Assembly (NCBI GenBank): GCA_934675575.1
Contig: CAKUQQ010000013.1
Span: forward strand, 1-59,688
Direction of reading: 5' to 3'
From: an uncultured Muribaculaceae bacterium
GTDB taxonomy: Bacteria > Bacteroidota > Bacteroidia > Bacteroidales > Muribaculaceae
Length of the DNA: 59,688 bases
In this document: positions 38,089 to 47,028 of the stretch, one piece after another
Layout of the letters: each line of letters begins with the position of its first letter
Position numbering within the stretch: position 1 is the first letter of the stretch
Program-made: the position numbers and the translations under genes
The notes under the pieces: generated by a model
Databases searched by the model: none
Told to the model about the DNA's origin: nothing
What the model saw: the letters and a program-made list of their open reading frames with translations, nothing else

Positions 38089-41000
38089 ATGGATATGAAA
38101 AAAACATGGGTCTTGGCTCTGGCGCTTGCCTCGACACTGGCAGCTACCGGAGGGCAGAACAACTATTCTGCCGAGACTGTGAAAAAAGTGGAGCAAATAG
38201 TTTCGGCGACCTTGCCTCAAAACTTGAGGATAGGGTCGGTGAAAGTGAAGCAAATGAACGACAGCGCTGGCAAGGTGTGGGTGAATCTTGCTGAAAACTA
38301 CTCGCACGCCTCGTTTGCACTAAGCGATGTGAGCAGCATTGAGAGACAGGTGCAAAATCTGCTTTGCACCAAAAGCAAAGTGGTGCTGCTGATAGACGGT
38401 GCTAAGGCGACTGACTATTTTTTCGCTTACGACAAGAAATATGCCAGACGGCATGCGCCGTTTGTGACCGAGGTAGATGACTACAAGCACTGCAAGTCGG
38501 GACTTGACGGCAACATAGTTGCTTTGTGGCAAAGCCACGGACGATATTACGACGCAGGGCTCAACCGCTGGGAATGGCAGCGGCCGAGGCTCTTTCAGAC
38601 GGTGGAAGATTTGTATCCCACGAGCTATGTGTTGCCATTTTTGATGCCTATGCTTGAGAATGCCGGCGCATACGTGTGGAATCCGCGCGAGCGCGACACC
38701 CACACTGCCGAGGTGATTGTGGACAACGACGGATTTTTGGCCCAAAAAGGATATTCTGAGCGTCAAGGAGCAAAGCCGTGGACCGATGGTGGCAAAGGCT
38801 TCGCCTATAAGCAGGAAGTGTATAAGGACTATGACAATCCGTTTGCTGACGGAACTTACAGAAAAGCCGCCACAACCGACAACCAGAGCAAGGCTTCGTG
38901 GGCAAACTGGAGCGCAGACATTCCGGAAGATGGTGAATATGCAGTGTATGTGTCATATCGCACGTTGCCCAACAGCTGTGAGGACGCAACCTACACCGTG
39001 TATTGCGACGGAGACAAGCGCACGTTTAAAGTAAACCAAAAAATGGCCGGCGGCGTGTGGGTGTATCTGGGCACATTCCCACTGAAAAAGGGAATGAACG
39101 AGCATGTGGTGACACTCAGCAACTACTCCAAACAGAAAAACCGCGTGGTGATAGCCGACGCGGTGAAGATAGGCGGCGGAATGGGCAATGTGGCTCGCCG
39201 CCCGGCAGCCAACACGCCAGAAGCCCGCGAAAAATCGAAAGGACTTGGGTGGTGGTGCTCACTTGCCAAAGACGGAGTGAACTATGAGTATGTGACGAGT
39301 GGTTATCCGCGTTTTGCCGAAGGTTCGCGCTACTTTTTGCAATGGTCTGGTTTCCCCGACAGTGTGTATAGCGTGACACACGGATTGAGCGACTATGCCG
39401 ACGACTTCAGAAGCCGCAGCGAGTGGGTGAACTACTTGGCAGGTGGGTCGCAAGCCTTGCCGCAACGCAAGGGACTTGGCGTGCCCCTCGACCTGTCGTT
39501 TGCCTTCCACACCGATGCCGGAGTGACGCCAGACGAGCGCATATTTGGCACGCAAGGCATATACCGCTGCAACAACTTCGGAAAATATGCCGACGGCACA
39601 CCGCGAATCATATCGCGTGACCTGTGTGAGCTGGTGACTGACCAAATAGTGACTGACCTGCGTGCACAGTTTGAGCCAAACTGGACGAGCCGCGGCATGA
39701 CGCAAGAAAACCTGTATGAAATCAGAGTGCCGGAAATTCCTGGTATGCTCATGGAGCTGCTATCGCACCAGAATTTTGCCGATATGCGCTATGGTCTTGA
39801 CCCTAACTTCCGCTTTGCTGTGAGCAGGGCCATGTATAAGGGAATATTGAAATTCATAGCCAAGCGTGACCACCGGGCCTATGCGGTGCAGCCTTTGGCA
39901 GTAAACTCGTTTGCAATAACACCCACGGCAAGTGCAGAGAAATTTGTGTTGAGCTGGAAGCCGACGACCGACAGCCTTGAGTCAACAGCAGTGGCCAAGG
40001 AATATGAGGTGCAGGAGCGCACTGACGGTAAAGGTGCTTTCGTGCGCATAGCCGTGGTCAAGGACACGAAACTTGAAGTTGAGGTGAGCGACAACAAGTT
40101 GCACAGCTATCGTGTGGTGGCAATGAATGAGGGCGGCCGCAGTTTTCCGTCGGAAACACTGTCGCTTGGCGTGGCACAGCAGTCGAAAGGCACGGTGATG
40201 GTGGTGAACGGATTCACAAGAGTGAGTGCTCCCGACTGGGTGGACGAAGGACACTTTGCCGGCTTCACCGACGAGATAGACCACGGAGTGCCGTTTGGAC
40301 AAGAAGTGAACTATGTGGGCGCACAATATGAGCTTGACCGCAACAACAAGTGGCGCGGTGACGACTCTGGCGGCTGGGGCGCAAGCCGTGGCGACTATGA
40401 AGGCAAAGTGATAGTGGGCAACACGTTTGACTATCCGGCAGTACACGGCGCGTCGATAATGAAAGCCGGCTACTCATTTGTGTCGGCAAGCGCGAAAGCT
40501 GTTGACGATGGCATTGTGACACTCGACCCAAAGAAGTATATGACGGTGGATTTGCTGTTTGGCAAGCAGAAAGAGGTTAAAAACGGACGAGGCTACTATC
40601 CCAACCGTTACAAAACATTCACCCCAGGCTTGATTAAAGCTGTGGAGCAGTATTGCAACGGCGGCGGCAATGTGATGGTGACCGGCTCGTATTTGGCAAC
40701 CGACATCTGGAAAAAGACCGATGCAAAGCAAGAAGAAAAGGACTTCGCCCAAAAAGTGCTCGGCTACAAGTGGGGAAGCGACAGGATAAGCAAGACAGGC
40801 AGAGTATTTATCAACCCAACTGCCATAAGCCAGTTTGCTGCAACAGAAAACCTGACGTTCAACAATGAGCTGAATGACAAATGCTATTGCGTGGAGTCGC
40901 CCGACGCCATATATCGTGGCAACGACAACAGCACTATAATAATGCGTTATGAGGAGAATAACAAATCGGCTGCCATCGCTTGCCGCCAAAATGGCTACAA

Positions 41001-41100
41001 AACGGTGGTGATGGGTTTCCCATTTGAAACGGTGAACGGCGCGGAAACACGCGACACGCTTATGGCAAAAATCCTTGGTTTCTTTGCCGAGGCAAAATAA
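38089..41100 (+). CDS. large secreted Amidase_3-like protein with golvesin-type, fn3 and GATase-like domains
   Basis: About 1003 residues; homologues in Bacteroides are often called xanthan lyase. The start at 38089 gives a signal peptide (MKKTWVLALALASTLAATGG). An N-terminal GerMN-like domain is followed by an Amidase_3-like catalytic domain that is split: VALWQSHGRYY (His, about 146) and WEWQRPRLFQTVEDLYP; then an inserted golvesin/Xly-type beta-sandwich (about 267-365, ending VVIADAVKIGGG); then FAFHTDAG (His, about 470) and PGMLMELLSHQNFAD (Glu, about 553). An fn3 domain (about 610-697) and a C-terminal glutamine-amidotransferase-like Rossmann domain (VMVVNGFTRVSAPDW onward) follow. The retained His/Glu pattern points to wall amide hydrolysis, not to a lyase. 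A paralogue lies at 42390. Confidence 0.78.
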   Translation: MDMKKTWVLALALASTLAATGGQNNYSAETVKKVEQIVSATLPQNLRIGSVKVKQMNDSAGKVWVNLAENYSHASFALSDVSSIERQVQNLLCTKSKVVLLIDGAKATDYFFAYDKKYARRHAPFVTEVDDYKHCKSGLDGNIVALWQSHGRYYDAGLNRWEWQRPRLFQTVEDLYPTSYVLPFLMPMLENAGAYVWNPRERDTHTAEVIVDNDGFLAQKGYSERQGAKPWTDGGKGFAYKQEVYKDYDNPFADGTYRKAATTDNQSKASWANWSADIPEDGEYAVYVSYRTLPNSCEDATYTVYCDGDKRTFKVNQKMAGGVWVYLGTFPLKKGMNEHVVTLSNYSKQKNRVVIADAVKIGGGMGNVARRPAANTPEAREKSKGLGWWCSLAKDGVNYEYVTSGYPRFAEGSRYFLQWSGFPDSVYSVTHGLSDYADDFRSRSEWVNYLAGGSQALPQRKGLGVPLDLSFAFHTDAGVTPDERIFGTQGIYRCNNFGKYADGTPRIISRDLCELVTDQIVTDLRAQFEPNWTSRGMTQENLYEIRVPEIPGMLMELLSHQNFADMRYGLDPNFRFAVSRAMYKGILKFIAKRDHRAYAVQPLAVNSFAITPTASAEKFVLSWKPTTDSLESTAVAKEYEVQERTDGKGAFVRIAVVKDTKLEVEVSDNKLHSYRVVAMNEGGRSFPSETLSLGVAQQSKGTVMVVNGFTRVSAPDWVDEGHFAGFTDEIDHGVPFGQEVNYVGAQYELDRNNKWRGDDSGGWGASRGDYEGKVIVGNTFDYPAVHGASIMKAGYSFVSASAKAVDDGIVTLDPKKYMTVDLLFGKQKEVKNGRGYYPNRYKTFTPGLIKAVEQYCNGGGNVMVTGSYLATDIWKKTDAKQEEKDFAQKVLGYKWGSDRISKTGRVFINPTAISQFAATENLTFNNELNDKCYCVESPDAIYRGNDNSTIIMRYEENNKSAAIACRQNGYKTVVMGFPFETVNGAETRDTLMAKILGFFAEAK

Positions 41101-41141
41101 GTGTTTAGACAACAATGTCAAGAAGAACATACTGAAAAATT

Positions 41142-42089
41142 ATGACAAGAAACGGAAATGATGTTGCTCTTGAAGAGAGGGCCGCACAGGTGAAACGCTG
41201 CACGCTTGTGGGCTTTGGTGTGAACGGCTTGATGTCGGTGCTGAAAATTGTGGCCGGAATCATAGGTCACTCCGGAGCAATGATCGCCGACGGCGTGCAC
41301 TCCATAAGCGACTTTCTCACCGACATAGTGGTGATAGCTTGTGTGGGATTTTCGGCACGCGGAGTTGATGAAGAATACCGCTACGGTCACGGAAAATTTG
41401 AGACGTTTGCCACGTTTCTCATAGCCGAGGCTCTTTTGGTGGTGGGCGTAGGTCTGGGCTGGAATGGCGTGAAAAGCGTGATAGCGGCATTTGACGGCGA
41501 GCAACTGGCACAGCCGGGCTTGATAGCCCTGGTGATGGCAGTGGTGTCGATAGCCGCAAAGGAGATGTTGTTTCAATACACAAACCGTGTGGGCAAAAGA
41601 CTGAAAAGCAACGCGGTGATAGCCAACGCATGGCACCACCGAAGCGACGCGATGTCGAGTGTGGCCACACTTGTGGGCATATCGGGCGCAATGTTTCTCG
41701 GACAGCAATGGCGGGTTCTCGACCCAATAGCCGAAATCTTGGTGAGCTTGTTTATTGTGGCTGTGGCTGTGAAACTTGCCGTGCCAGCTGTAAAAGAGCT
41801 GCTTGAAGTGGTGTTGCCGGCAGATGAAAACGCCAAGATAGCGGAATTGATAGACGGCATAGACCAAGTGAAAGCATATCACCATCTGCGCACGCGACAT
41901 AACGGCAATGCGCACGTGATAGACGTACACATAAAGGTGGACCCACAGCTCACGGTGACGCAGGCTCACGAAGTGGCCACTGCGCTTGAAAACCGCTTGA
42001 AAGCCAGCCTTGACAGGGTGATAGCAAACGTGCATGTGGAGCCATATAAAGGCGAAGCAACTGACTCGCACCGCCATTGCAGTGAGTGA
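41142..42089 (+). CDS. cation diffusion facilitator (CDF) metal efflux protein
   Basis: A 315-residue membrane transporter with six helices in the first 210 residues and a cytoplasmic ferredoxin-like domain after that. The two metal-site motifs HxxxD are present: DGVHSISDFLTD (helix 2) and AWHHRSDAMSS (helix 5), with an additional His in the latter typical of Zn/Fe/Mn carriers. The C-terminal domain has RTRHNGNAHVIDVHIKVDP. It exports Zn, Fe or Mn in exchange for protons. It sits between the two large zinc-type amidase paralogues, which may simply be chance or may link metal handling to exported metalloenzymes. Confidence 0.88.
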   Translation: MTRNGNDVALEERAAQVKRCTLVGFGVNGLMSVLKIVAGIIGHSGAMIADGVHSISDFLTDIVVIACVGFSARGVDEEYRYGHGKFETFATFLIAEALLVVGVGLGWNGVKSVIAAFDGEQLAQPGLIALVMAVVSIAAKEMLFQYTNRVGKRLKSNAVIANAWHHRSDAMSSVATLVGISGAMFLGQQWRVLDPIAEILVSLFIVAVAVKLAVPAVKELLEVVLPADENAKIAELIDGIDQVKAYHHLRTRHNGNAHVIDVHIKVDPQLTVTQAHEVATALENRLKASLDRVIANVHVEPYKGEATDSHRHCSE

Positions 42090-42128
42090 GGAGTGAGAAA
42101 TGCCGGCAGACAGGCTGCTGGCGCAACG

Positions 42129-42175
42129 AGGGGCAAACGCTTGATGACAAAGACGCTTGCCCCTTGCTGTTTTGA
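42129..42175 (+). terminator. probable terminator after the CDF gene
   Basis: AGGGGCAA (42129-42136) pairs perfectly with TTGCCCCT (42157-42164), followed by TGCTGTTTT. The T-run is short, so efficiency is uncertain. Confidence 0.5.
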
Positions 42176-42291
42176 GGCTGGAGAATAGCGGCTCTGGTGT
42201 GGTGGAGCGGCGTGGATTGAAAAAGCTATGCTGAAAAAGTGTTTACGAATACAAAATTTGGTTTAATGGCTCAAAATGAGAGTTGTATTGC

Positions 42292-42322
42292 TTTGCCGAA
42301 CAAAATTAATATGCTAAATTTG
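42292..42322 (+). promoter_or_regulatory. consensus promoter of the main peptidoglycan-salvage transcript
   Basis: TTTG (42292-42295), 19 bp, TAAATTTG (42315-42322), one of the best consensus matches in the window. Transcription would start near 42329, about 60 nt before the ATG. Spacing of the ten genes downstream permits one long transcript to 57902. Confidence 0.75.
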
Positions 42323-42389
42323 CAATAGGTGTATATTGCTTTTTAGTGGGTGGTTGCACTTTAGGTAAAGGATTAAAAATTAACATTAT

Positions 42390-45300
42390 ATGCAGTTGGA
42401 TATTCGCAAAATCGGGCTGATGCTCGCTTGTGGTGTGGCTGTGAATGTGGGCGTTTCGGCGCAAACATTCAGTGATGCCCAGAAAAGCGAGGTGCAAAAA
42501 GTTGTTTCGTCATATCTGCCACAATCAATGCAGATAGGCAATTTGAAGGTGCTTGACATGTCGCAGTCGGGCGACACCCTTGTGGTGAATTTGAGCGAGA
42601 ATTTTGGTGACATACCGTTCACAAAAGTGTCGGTTGACAAGATGAAGGAAGAAATCAAGCAGGCAGTGGGCAGCAGTTTCACCGGCAAAAATGTGAAGGT
42701 GAACATAGCTGGCAACGACATAGACCTGTATTACTCATCGTTTGAGCCATCGTATAGCCGCAAGCACAAGCCGTTTGTGACCGATTTGAATCCCAACCGC
42801 CACTACAGCAAAGGACTTGACGGCAACGTGATAGCCATGTGGCAGAGCCATGGATGGTATTTTGAGCCAAAGCTCAACCGCTGGGAGTGGCAACGCGCAC
42901 GAATATTTCAGACAGTGGAGGACTTATATACCCAAAGCTATGTGATGCCATTTTTGAACCCCATGCTTGAAAATGCCGGTGCATACGTGTGGGATCCACG
43001 TGAGCGCGACACCAACGAGAATGAGGTGATTGTGGACAACGACGGCGGAAATGCCCAAAAGGGATATGCCGAGGTGAGCAAGGCCGAAAAATGGGGCAAA
43101 GGTGCTGACAAGGGTTTTGCCTACCTGAAAAACGAATATAAGGATTTTGAAAATCCGTTTACCGACGGCACTTATCGCCAAGTGAAGACCACCAAGGACA
43201 AGCGAAACCAATCGACTGCCACATGGTCGGCCAACATACCTGAGGCCGGGGAATATGCCATATATGTGTCGTATAAGACATTGCCAAACAGTGCGAGCGA
43301 CGCACTCTACACCATCAATACCCTCGACGGCGAGCGTCAGGTGATGATAGACCAAACGATGGCTGGCGGCGTGTGGGTGTATCTGGGTCACTTTAAGCTG
43401 GCAAAGGGCGAGAATAAAGACGTGGTTTCGCTCACAAATCTCTCGAACGAAAAAGACAAGGTGGTGACAGCCGACGCTGTGAAGATAGGCGGAGGGCAAG
43501 GCAACATAGCCAGAATCGTAGCTCCTCGCACCGATGCTAACCTGGTACTGGCTAAGGAGCAAGGCAATGAAAAATATCTTGCCAAGCCGGGCGTGGATTA
43601 TAAATATATCACGAGTAAGCACCCACGCTACACCGAGGGTGCCCGCTACTTCTTGCAATGGTCTGGTTTCCCCGACAGCGTGTATTCAACATCGCACGGA
43701 ATAAACGACTACACTGACGACTATAAGTGTCGCGGCGAGTGGGTGAACTACTTGGCAGGTGGCTCTGAGGTGCTGCCTAACCGCAAGGGACTGAATGTGC
43801 CGGTGGACTTGTCGTTTGCGTTTCACAGCGATGCCGGAACCACACAAAATGATGATGTGATAGGTTCGCTCGGCATCTACTGCACAAAGGAAAACGGAAA
43901 GAACTTCGGTAAATATGCCAACGGAACTCCACGTGAAATCTCGCGCCAGCTCACAAACATGGTGCTGACAGAAATCTGCAAAGATGTGAGAGCCAAGTTT
44001 GAACCAAACTGGACACGCCGAGGCATGTGGGACCGCTCATATTATGAGGCTCGTGTGCCGGAAGTGCCGGGCATGCTGCTTGAGTTGCTTTCGCACCAGA
44101 ATTTCGCCGACATGAAATATGGACTCGACCCCAACTTCCGTTTCACGGTGAGCCGTGCCGTGTATAAAGGCATATTGAAGTTCATTGCCAAGCGTGACCA
44201 TCGCGACTATGTGGTGCAACCGCTGCCAGTCAACTCATTTGCAATTCGTCCAGCAAGCGACGGTCGCTTCTTGCTGACATGGAAACCAACAACCGACAGC
44301 TTGAGCGAGAATGCCGACGCAAAGAAATATGTGATTTGCGAGCGCGTGGGTCAAGATGGCGGTTTCAAGGAGATAGCCGTGGTGAAAGGAACCGAGTTCC
44401 TTGTGAAAATCAAGGAGAACGAGGTGCATAGTTATAAAATCATTGCCGTGAACGACGGCGGTCGCAGCTTCCCGTCGGAAGTGCTGTCGGTGGGTGCTGC
44501 TCCCAACAGCAAGGGCACTGTGATGGTGGTGAACGGATTTACACGCGTGAGTGGTCCAGACTGGTATGACTCTGGCGAAAGAGCCGGATTTGACGACGCA
44601 AAGGATCATGGCGTGCCCTATATGCAGCAAATCAACTACATAGGCTCTCAGTTTGAGTTCCGCCGCGGATTGCCATGGCGTGACGATGATGCAGGCGGTT
44701 TCGGCGACAGCCGCTCCACCAACGAGACACGCCCTGTGGCAGGCAACACGTTTGACTATCCGGCAGTACACGGCGAGTCGATACTGAAATCGGGCTATTC
44801 GTTTGTGTCAACGAGCGTGAAAGCCGTAGATGAGGGCACTGTGTATCTGAACGACTACAAGCTGGTGGATTTGATTTTGGGCAAGCAAAAAGAGACAATT
44901 AATGGCCGTGGTGCATACGCAAGCCGTTACACAGCTTTCACTCCGGGCTTGATTGACGCAATAACCAACTACACAAAAGCTGGTGGTAACATATTGGTGT
45001 CGGGTGCATACGTGGCAAGCGACATCTGGGACCGCGACAGTGTGAATTATGCAGAAACGCATTTTGCCGAGCAGGTGCTTGGATATACATACTTGAAGGG
45101 TCAAGCTGCTGTGGAAGGCAAGGTGTTTTGCGTGCCGAGTCGGTTTGCCTCGCTGTCGGGTGACGGTGAGTTGAGCTTCGTGCAGAAACTCAACACCAAA
45201 GTGTATGCCGTGGAGTCGCCAGATGCAATCAAGGCAAGCGATGATGCTGGCGCAACCATAATGCGCTATCGCGAGAACAACATTCCTGCTGGCATAGCAT

Positions 45301-45416
45301 CGCAGAGGGCAGGCTACCGCACGGTGGTGCTGGGCTTCCCGATAGAGGTGATTGACAACACCGCGCAACGCGATGCCGTGATGGGCAATGTGCTGAAATT
45401 CTTTGGAGAAAAATAA
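42390..45416 (+). CDS. second large secreted Amidase_3-like protein, paralogue of the 38089 gene
   Basis: A 1008-residue exported protein (signal peptide ending near VGVSAQTF). It has the same architecture as its paralogue throughout: GerMN-like N-terminus, Amidase_3-like core with VIAMWQSHGWYF (His, about 150), golvesin-type insert (about 270-370, GGVWVYLGHFKLAKGEN), FAFHSDAG (His, about 476), PGMLLELLSHQNFAD (Glu, about 561), an fn3 domain and a C-terminal GATase-like domain (VMVVNGFTRVSGPDWYDSG). Substitutions are spread over the whole length, so the duplication is old. Two copies with separate promoters suggest different substrates or growth conditions. It starts the long run of peptidoglycan-salvage genes. 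Confidence 0.8.
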   Translation: MQLDIRKIGLMLACGVAVNVGVSAQTFSDAQKSEVQKVVSSYLPQSMQIGNLKVLDMSQSGDTLVVNLSENFGDIPFTKVSVDKMKEEIKQAVGSSFTGKNVKVNIAGNDIDLYYSSFEPSYSRKHKPFVTDLNPNRHYSKGLDGNVIAMWQSHGWYFEPKLNRWEWQRARIFQTVEDLYTQSYVMPFLNPMLENAGAYVWDPRERDTNENEVIVDNDGGNAQKGYAEVSKAEKWGKGADKGFAYLKNEYKDFENPFTDGTYRQVKTTKDKRNQSTATWSANIPEAGEYAIYVSYKTLPNSASDALYTINTLDGERQVMIDQTMAGGVWVYLGHFKLAKGENKDVVSLTNLSNEKDKVVTADAVKIGGGQGNIARIVAPRTDANLVLAKEQGNEKYLAKPGVDYKYITSKHPRYTEGARYFLQWSGFPDSVYSTSHGINDYTDDYKCRGEWVNYLAGGSEVLPNRKGLNVPVDLSFAFHSDAGTTQNDDVIGSLGIYCTKENGKNFGKYANGTPREISRQLTNMVLTEICKDVRAKFEPNWTRRGMWDRSYYEARVPEVPGMLLELLSHQNFADMKYGLDPNFRFTVSRAVYKGILKFIAKRDHRDYVVQPLPVNSFAIRPASDGRFLLTWKPTTDSLSENADAKKYVICERVGQDGGFKEIAVVKGTEFLVKIKENEVHSYKIIAVNDGGRSFPSEVLSVGAAPNSKGTVMVVNGFTRVSGPDWYDSGERAGFDDAKDHGVPYMQQINYIGSQFEFRRGLPWRDDDAGGFGDSRSTNETRPVAGNTFDYPAVHGESILKSGYSFVSTSVKAVDEGTVYLNDYKLVDLILGKQKETINGRGAYASRYTAFTPGLIDAITNYTKAGGNILVSGAYVASDIWDRDSVNYAETHFAEQVLGYTYLKGQAAVEGKVFCVPSRFASLSGDGELSFVQKLNTKVYAVESPDAIKASDDAGATIMRYRENNIPAGIASQRAGYRTVVLGFPIEVIDNTAQRDAVMGNVLKFFGEK

Positions 45417-45449
45417 AAAATACTAATTATAAAAAAACTTGAACCAATC

Positions 45450-46940
45450 ATGGGAAGAATTAACTGCTTCATTCCTTTTGCCAACGCCGCACAGGTGAGC
45501 AAAACAGTTGAGGGTCTGAAAGAAAATGACCTTGTGAATAAGATTTACCTTTTGGCCAACGACGAAGCCGAGGGCTCGGTGGAAGGCTGTGAGGTGATTA
45601 AAGTGAAAAATCTGAACTCTTCGGCAACAATCAAGGCTATTGCAGAGAAAGCCGATGCCGACTATGTGTTGCTCTACACAAAATACAACACACTGAAGTT
45701 CGCTCCGTTTGCAATTGAAAGATTTGTGAAGATTGCTGACGACAGCCAGTCGTCGATGTGCTATGCCGACCACTACAACGTGACCGAAAAGGGTGCTGTT
45801 AAAGCTCCTGTGATTGATTATCAGTTTGGTGCATTGCGCGATGATTTTGACTTTGGCTCGGTGATACTTTATTGCGGCAAATGCTTCAAGAAAGCAGCTG
45901 AGGCCATGAAAGCCGACTATGAGTTTGCTGGCTTGTATGACCACCGTCTGAAGTTGTCGCAAATTGGCAAGCTTACCCACATCAACGAATATCTGTATAG
46001 CGACGTGGAACTTGACACTCGCAAGAGCGGTGAGAAAATCTTTGACTATGTTGACCCCAAAAACCGTGGTCGCCAAATAGAGATGGAAGCAGCCTGTACA
46101 GAGCATCTGAAAGAAATAGGCGGTTATCTTGCCCCAACCAAGGTTGTAGATGGCAAGGAGGTGCCAAACTTTAAGCACATAGAGTTTAACAGAGGCGAGT
46201 TTGAGGTGGAAGCAACTGTGATGATACCGGTGCGCAACCGTATTCGCACAATCCGCGACGCCATTAAGTCGGTGCTCAACCAGAAGTGCGACTTCAAGTT
46301 TAACTTGATGGTGGTGGATAACTTCTCTACCGACGGAACACGCGAGGCTATAGACGAATTTAAGGACGACCCACGCCTGATACACATAATAGCCGACTAC
46401 TATGATATGGGCATAGGAGGCTACTGGAACCTCGCCGCACATCACGAGAAGGCAGGAAAATTCATAGTGCAACTCGACAGCGACGACATGTATAAGGACG
46501 AGAACACGCTTGCCACAATGGTGGGTGCATTCTATGAACAAAACGTGGCTATGGTGGTGGGAACATACATCATGACCGACATTGACTGCAACATGATAGC
46601 CCCTGGCATAATAGACCATAAGGAGTGGACTCCGGAGAACGGCCGCAACAATGCGCTGCGCATTAACGGTCTTGGCGCACCACGCGCATTCTATACTCCG
46701 GTGCTCCGCGATGTGAAGATACCTAACACGAGCTATGGCGAAGACTATGCTCTGGGTTTGAACATATCGCGCACTTACCAGATAGGCCGCGTATATACAC
46801 CTGTGTATATGTGCCGTCGCTGGGACGACAACAGCGATGCGTCGCTTGATGTGGTGAAGATGAATAACAACAACTTGTATAAAGACCGCGTGCGCACATG
46901 GGAACTTGAGGCTCGTGTGGCAATGAACAAGAAGAAATAA
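45450..46940 (+). CDS. cytosolic protein with two GT-A-like halves (family 2 glycosyltransferase)
   Basis: A 496-residue soluble protein with no signal peptide or membrane helix. The C-terminal half (from about 255) is a family 2 glycosyltransferase: ATVMIPVRNRIRTIRDAIKS, VVDNFSTDGTREAI, the metal-binding LDSDDMY (about 342) and SYGEDYALGL (about 429). The N-terminal half (1 to about 190) has the same alternating alpha/beta layout (INCFIPFANAAQVSKTVEGL, CYADHYNV) but no clear DXD, so it looks like a degenerate GT-A domain. Its neighbours are a GalT/HIT-like protein and wall-salvage genes. A sugar transfer or sugar-nucleotide step in the cytosol is implied, but no acceptor is known and wall polymer synthesis would normally need a membrane partner. 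Confidence 0.75.
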   Translation: MGRINCFIPFANAAQVSKTVEGLKENDLVNKIYLLANDEAEGSVEGCEVIKVKNLNSSATIKAIAEKADADYVLLYTKYNTLKFAPFAIERFVKIADDSQSSMCYADHYNVTEKGAVKAPVIDYQFGALRDDFDFGSVILYCGKCFKKAAEAMKADYEFAGLYDHRLKLSQIGKLTHINEYLYSDVELDTRKSGEKIFDYVDPKNRGRQIEMEAACTEHLKEIGGYLAPTKVVDGKEVPNFKHIEFNRGEFEVEATVMIPVRNRIRTIRDAIKSVLNQKCDFKFNLMVVDNFSTDGTREAIDEFKDDPRLIHIIADYYDMGIGGYWNLAAHHEKAGKFIVQLDSDDMYKDENTLATMVGAFYEQNVAMVVGTYIMTDIDCNMIAPGIIDHKEWTPENGRNNALRINGLGAPRAFYTPVLRDVKIPNTSYGEDYALGLNISRTYQIGRVYTPVYMCRRWDDNSDASLDVVKMNNNNLYKDRVRTWELEARVAMNKKK

Positions 46941-47028
46941 CAAGCATAATTAAATGCAGGCACGGTGGAGAGCGGAAAATCTGCACCGAGTCTGCTTTAT
47001 TGGTTTATGCGGAGATTTTTCCTGTGCT

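Larger units (their letters stand above)
42090..42389 (+). other. intergenic region before the second amidase-like gene
   Basis: Holds a terminator candidate (42129-42175) after the CDF gene and a consensus promoter (42292-42322) for the next gene, so transcription units are separated here. No open frame with protein features is seen. Confidence 0.6.

Noticed and set aside
38089..45416. Assembly duplication of the two large amidase-like genes
   Set aside because: The copies differ throughout in protein sequence, are separated by a unique gene and have different neighbours, so this is a true old duplication.
45423..46943. Long minus-strand open frame (506 codons) opposite the double GT-A gene
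   Set aside because: It mirrors the codon pattern of the real plus-strand gene and has a composition full of His, Cys and Val with no domain. The plus strand has clear GT2 motifs.
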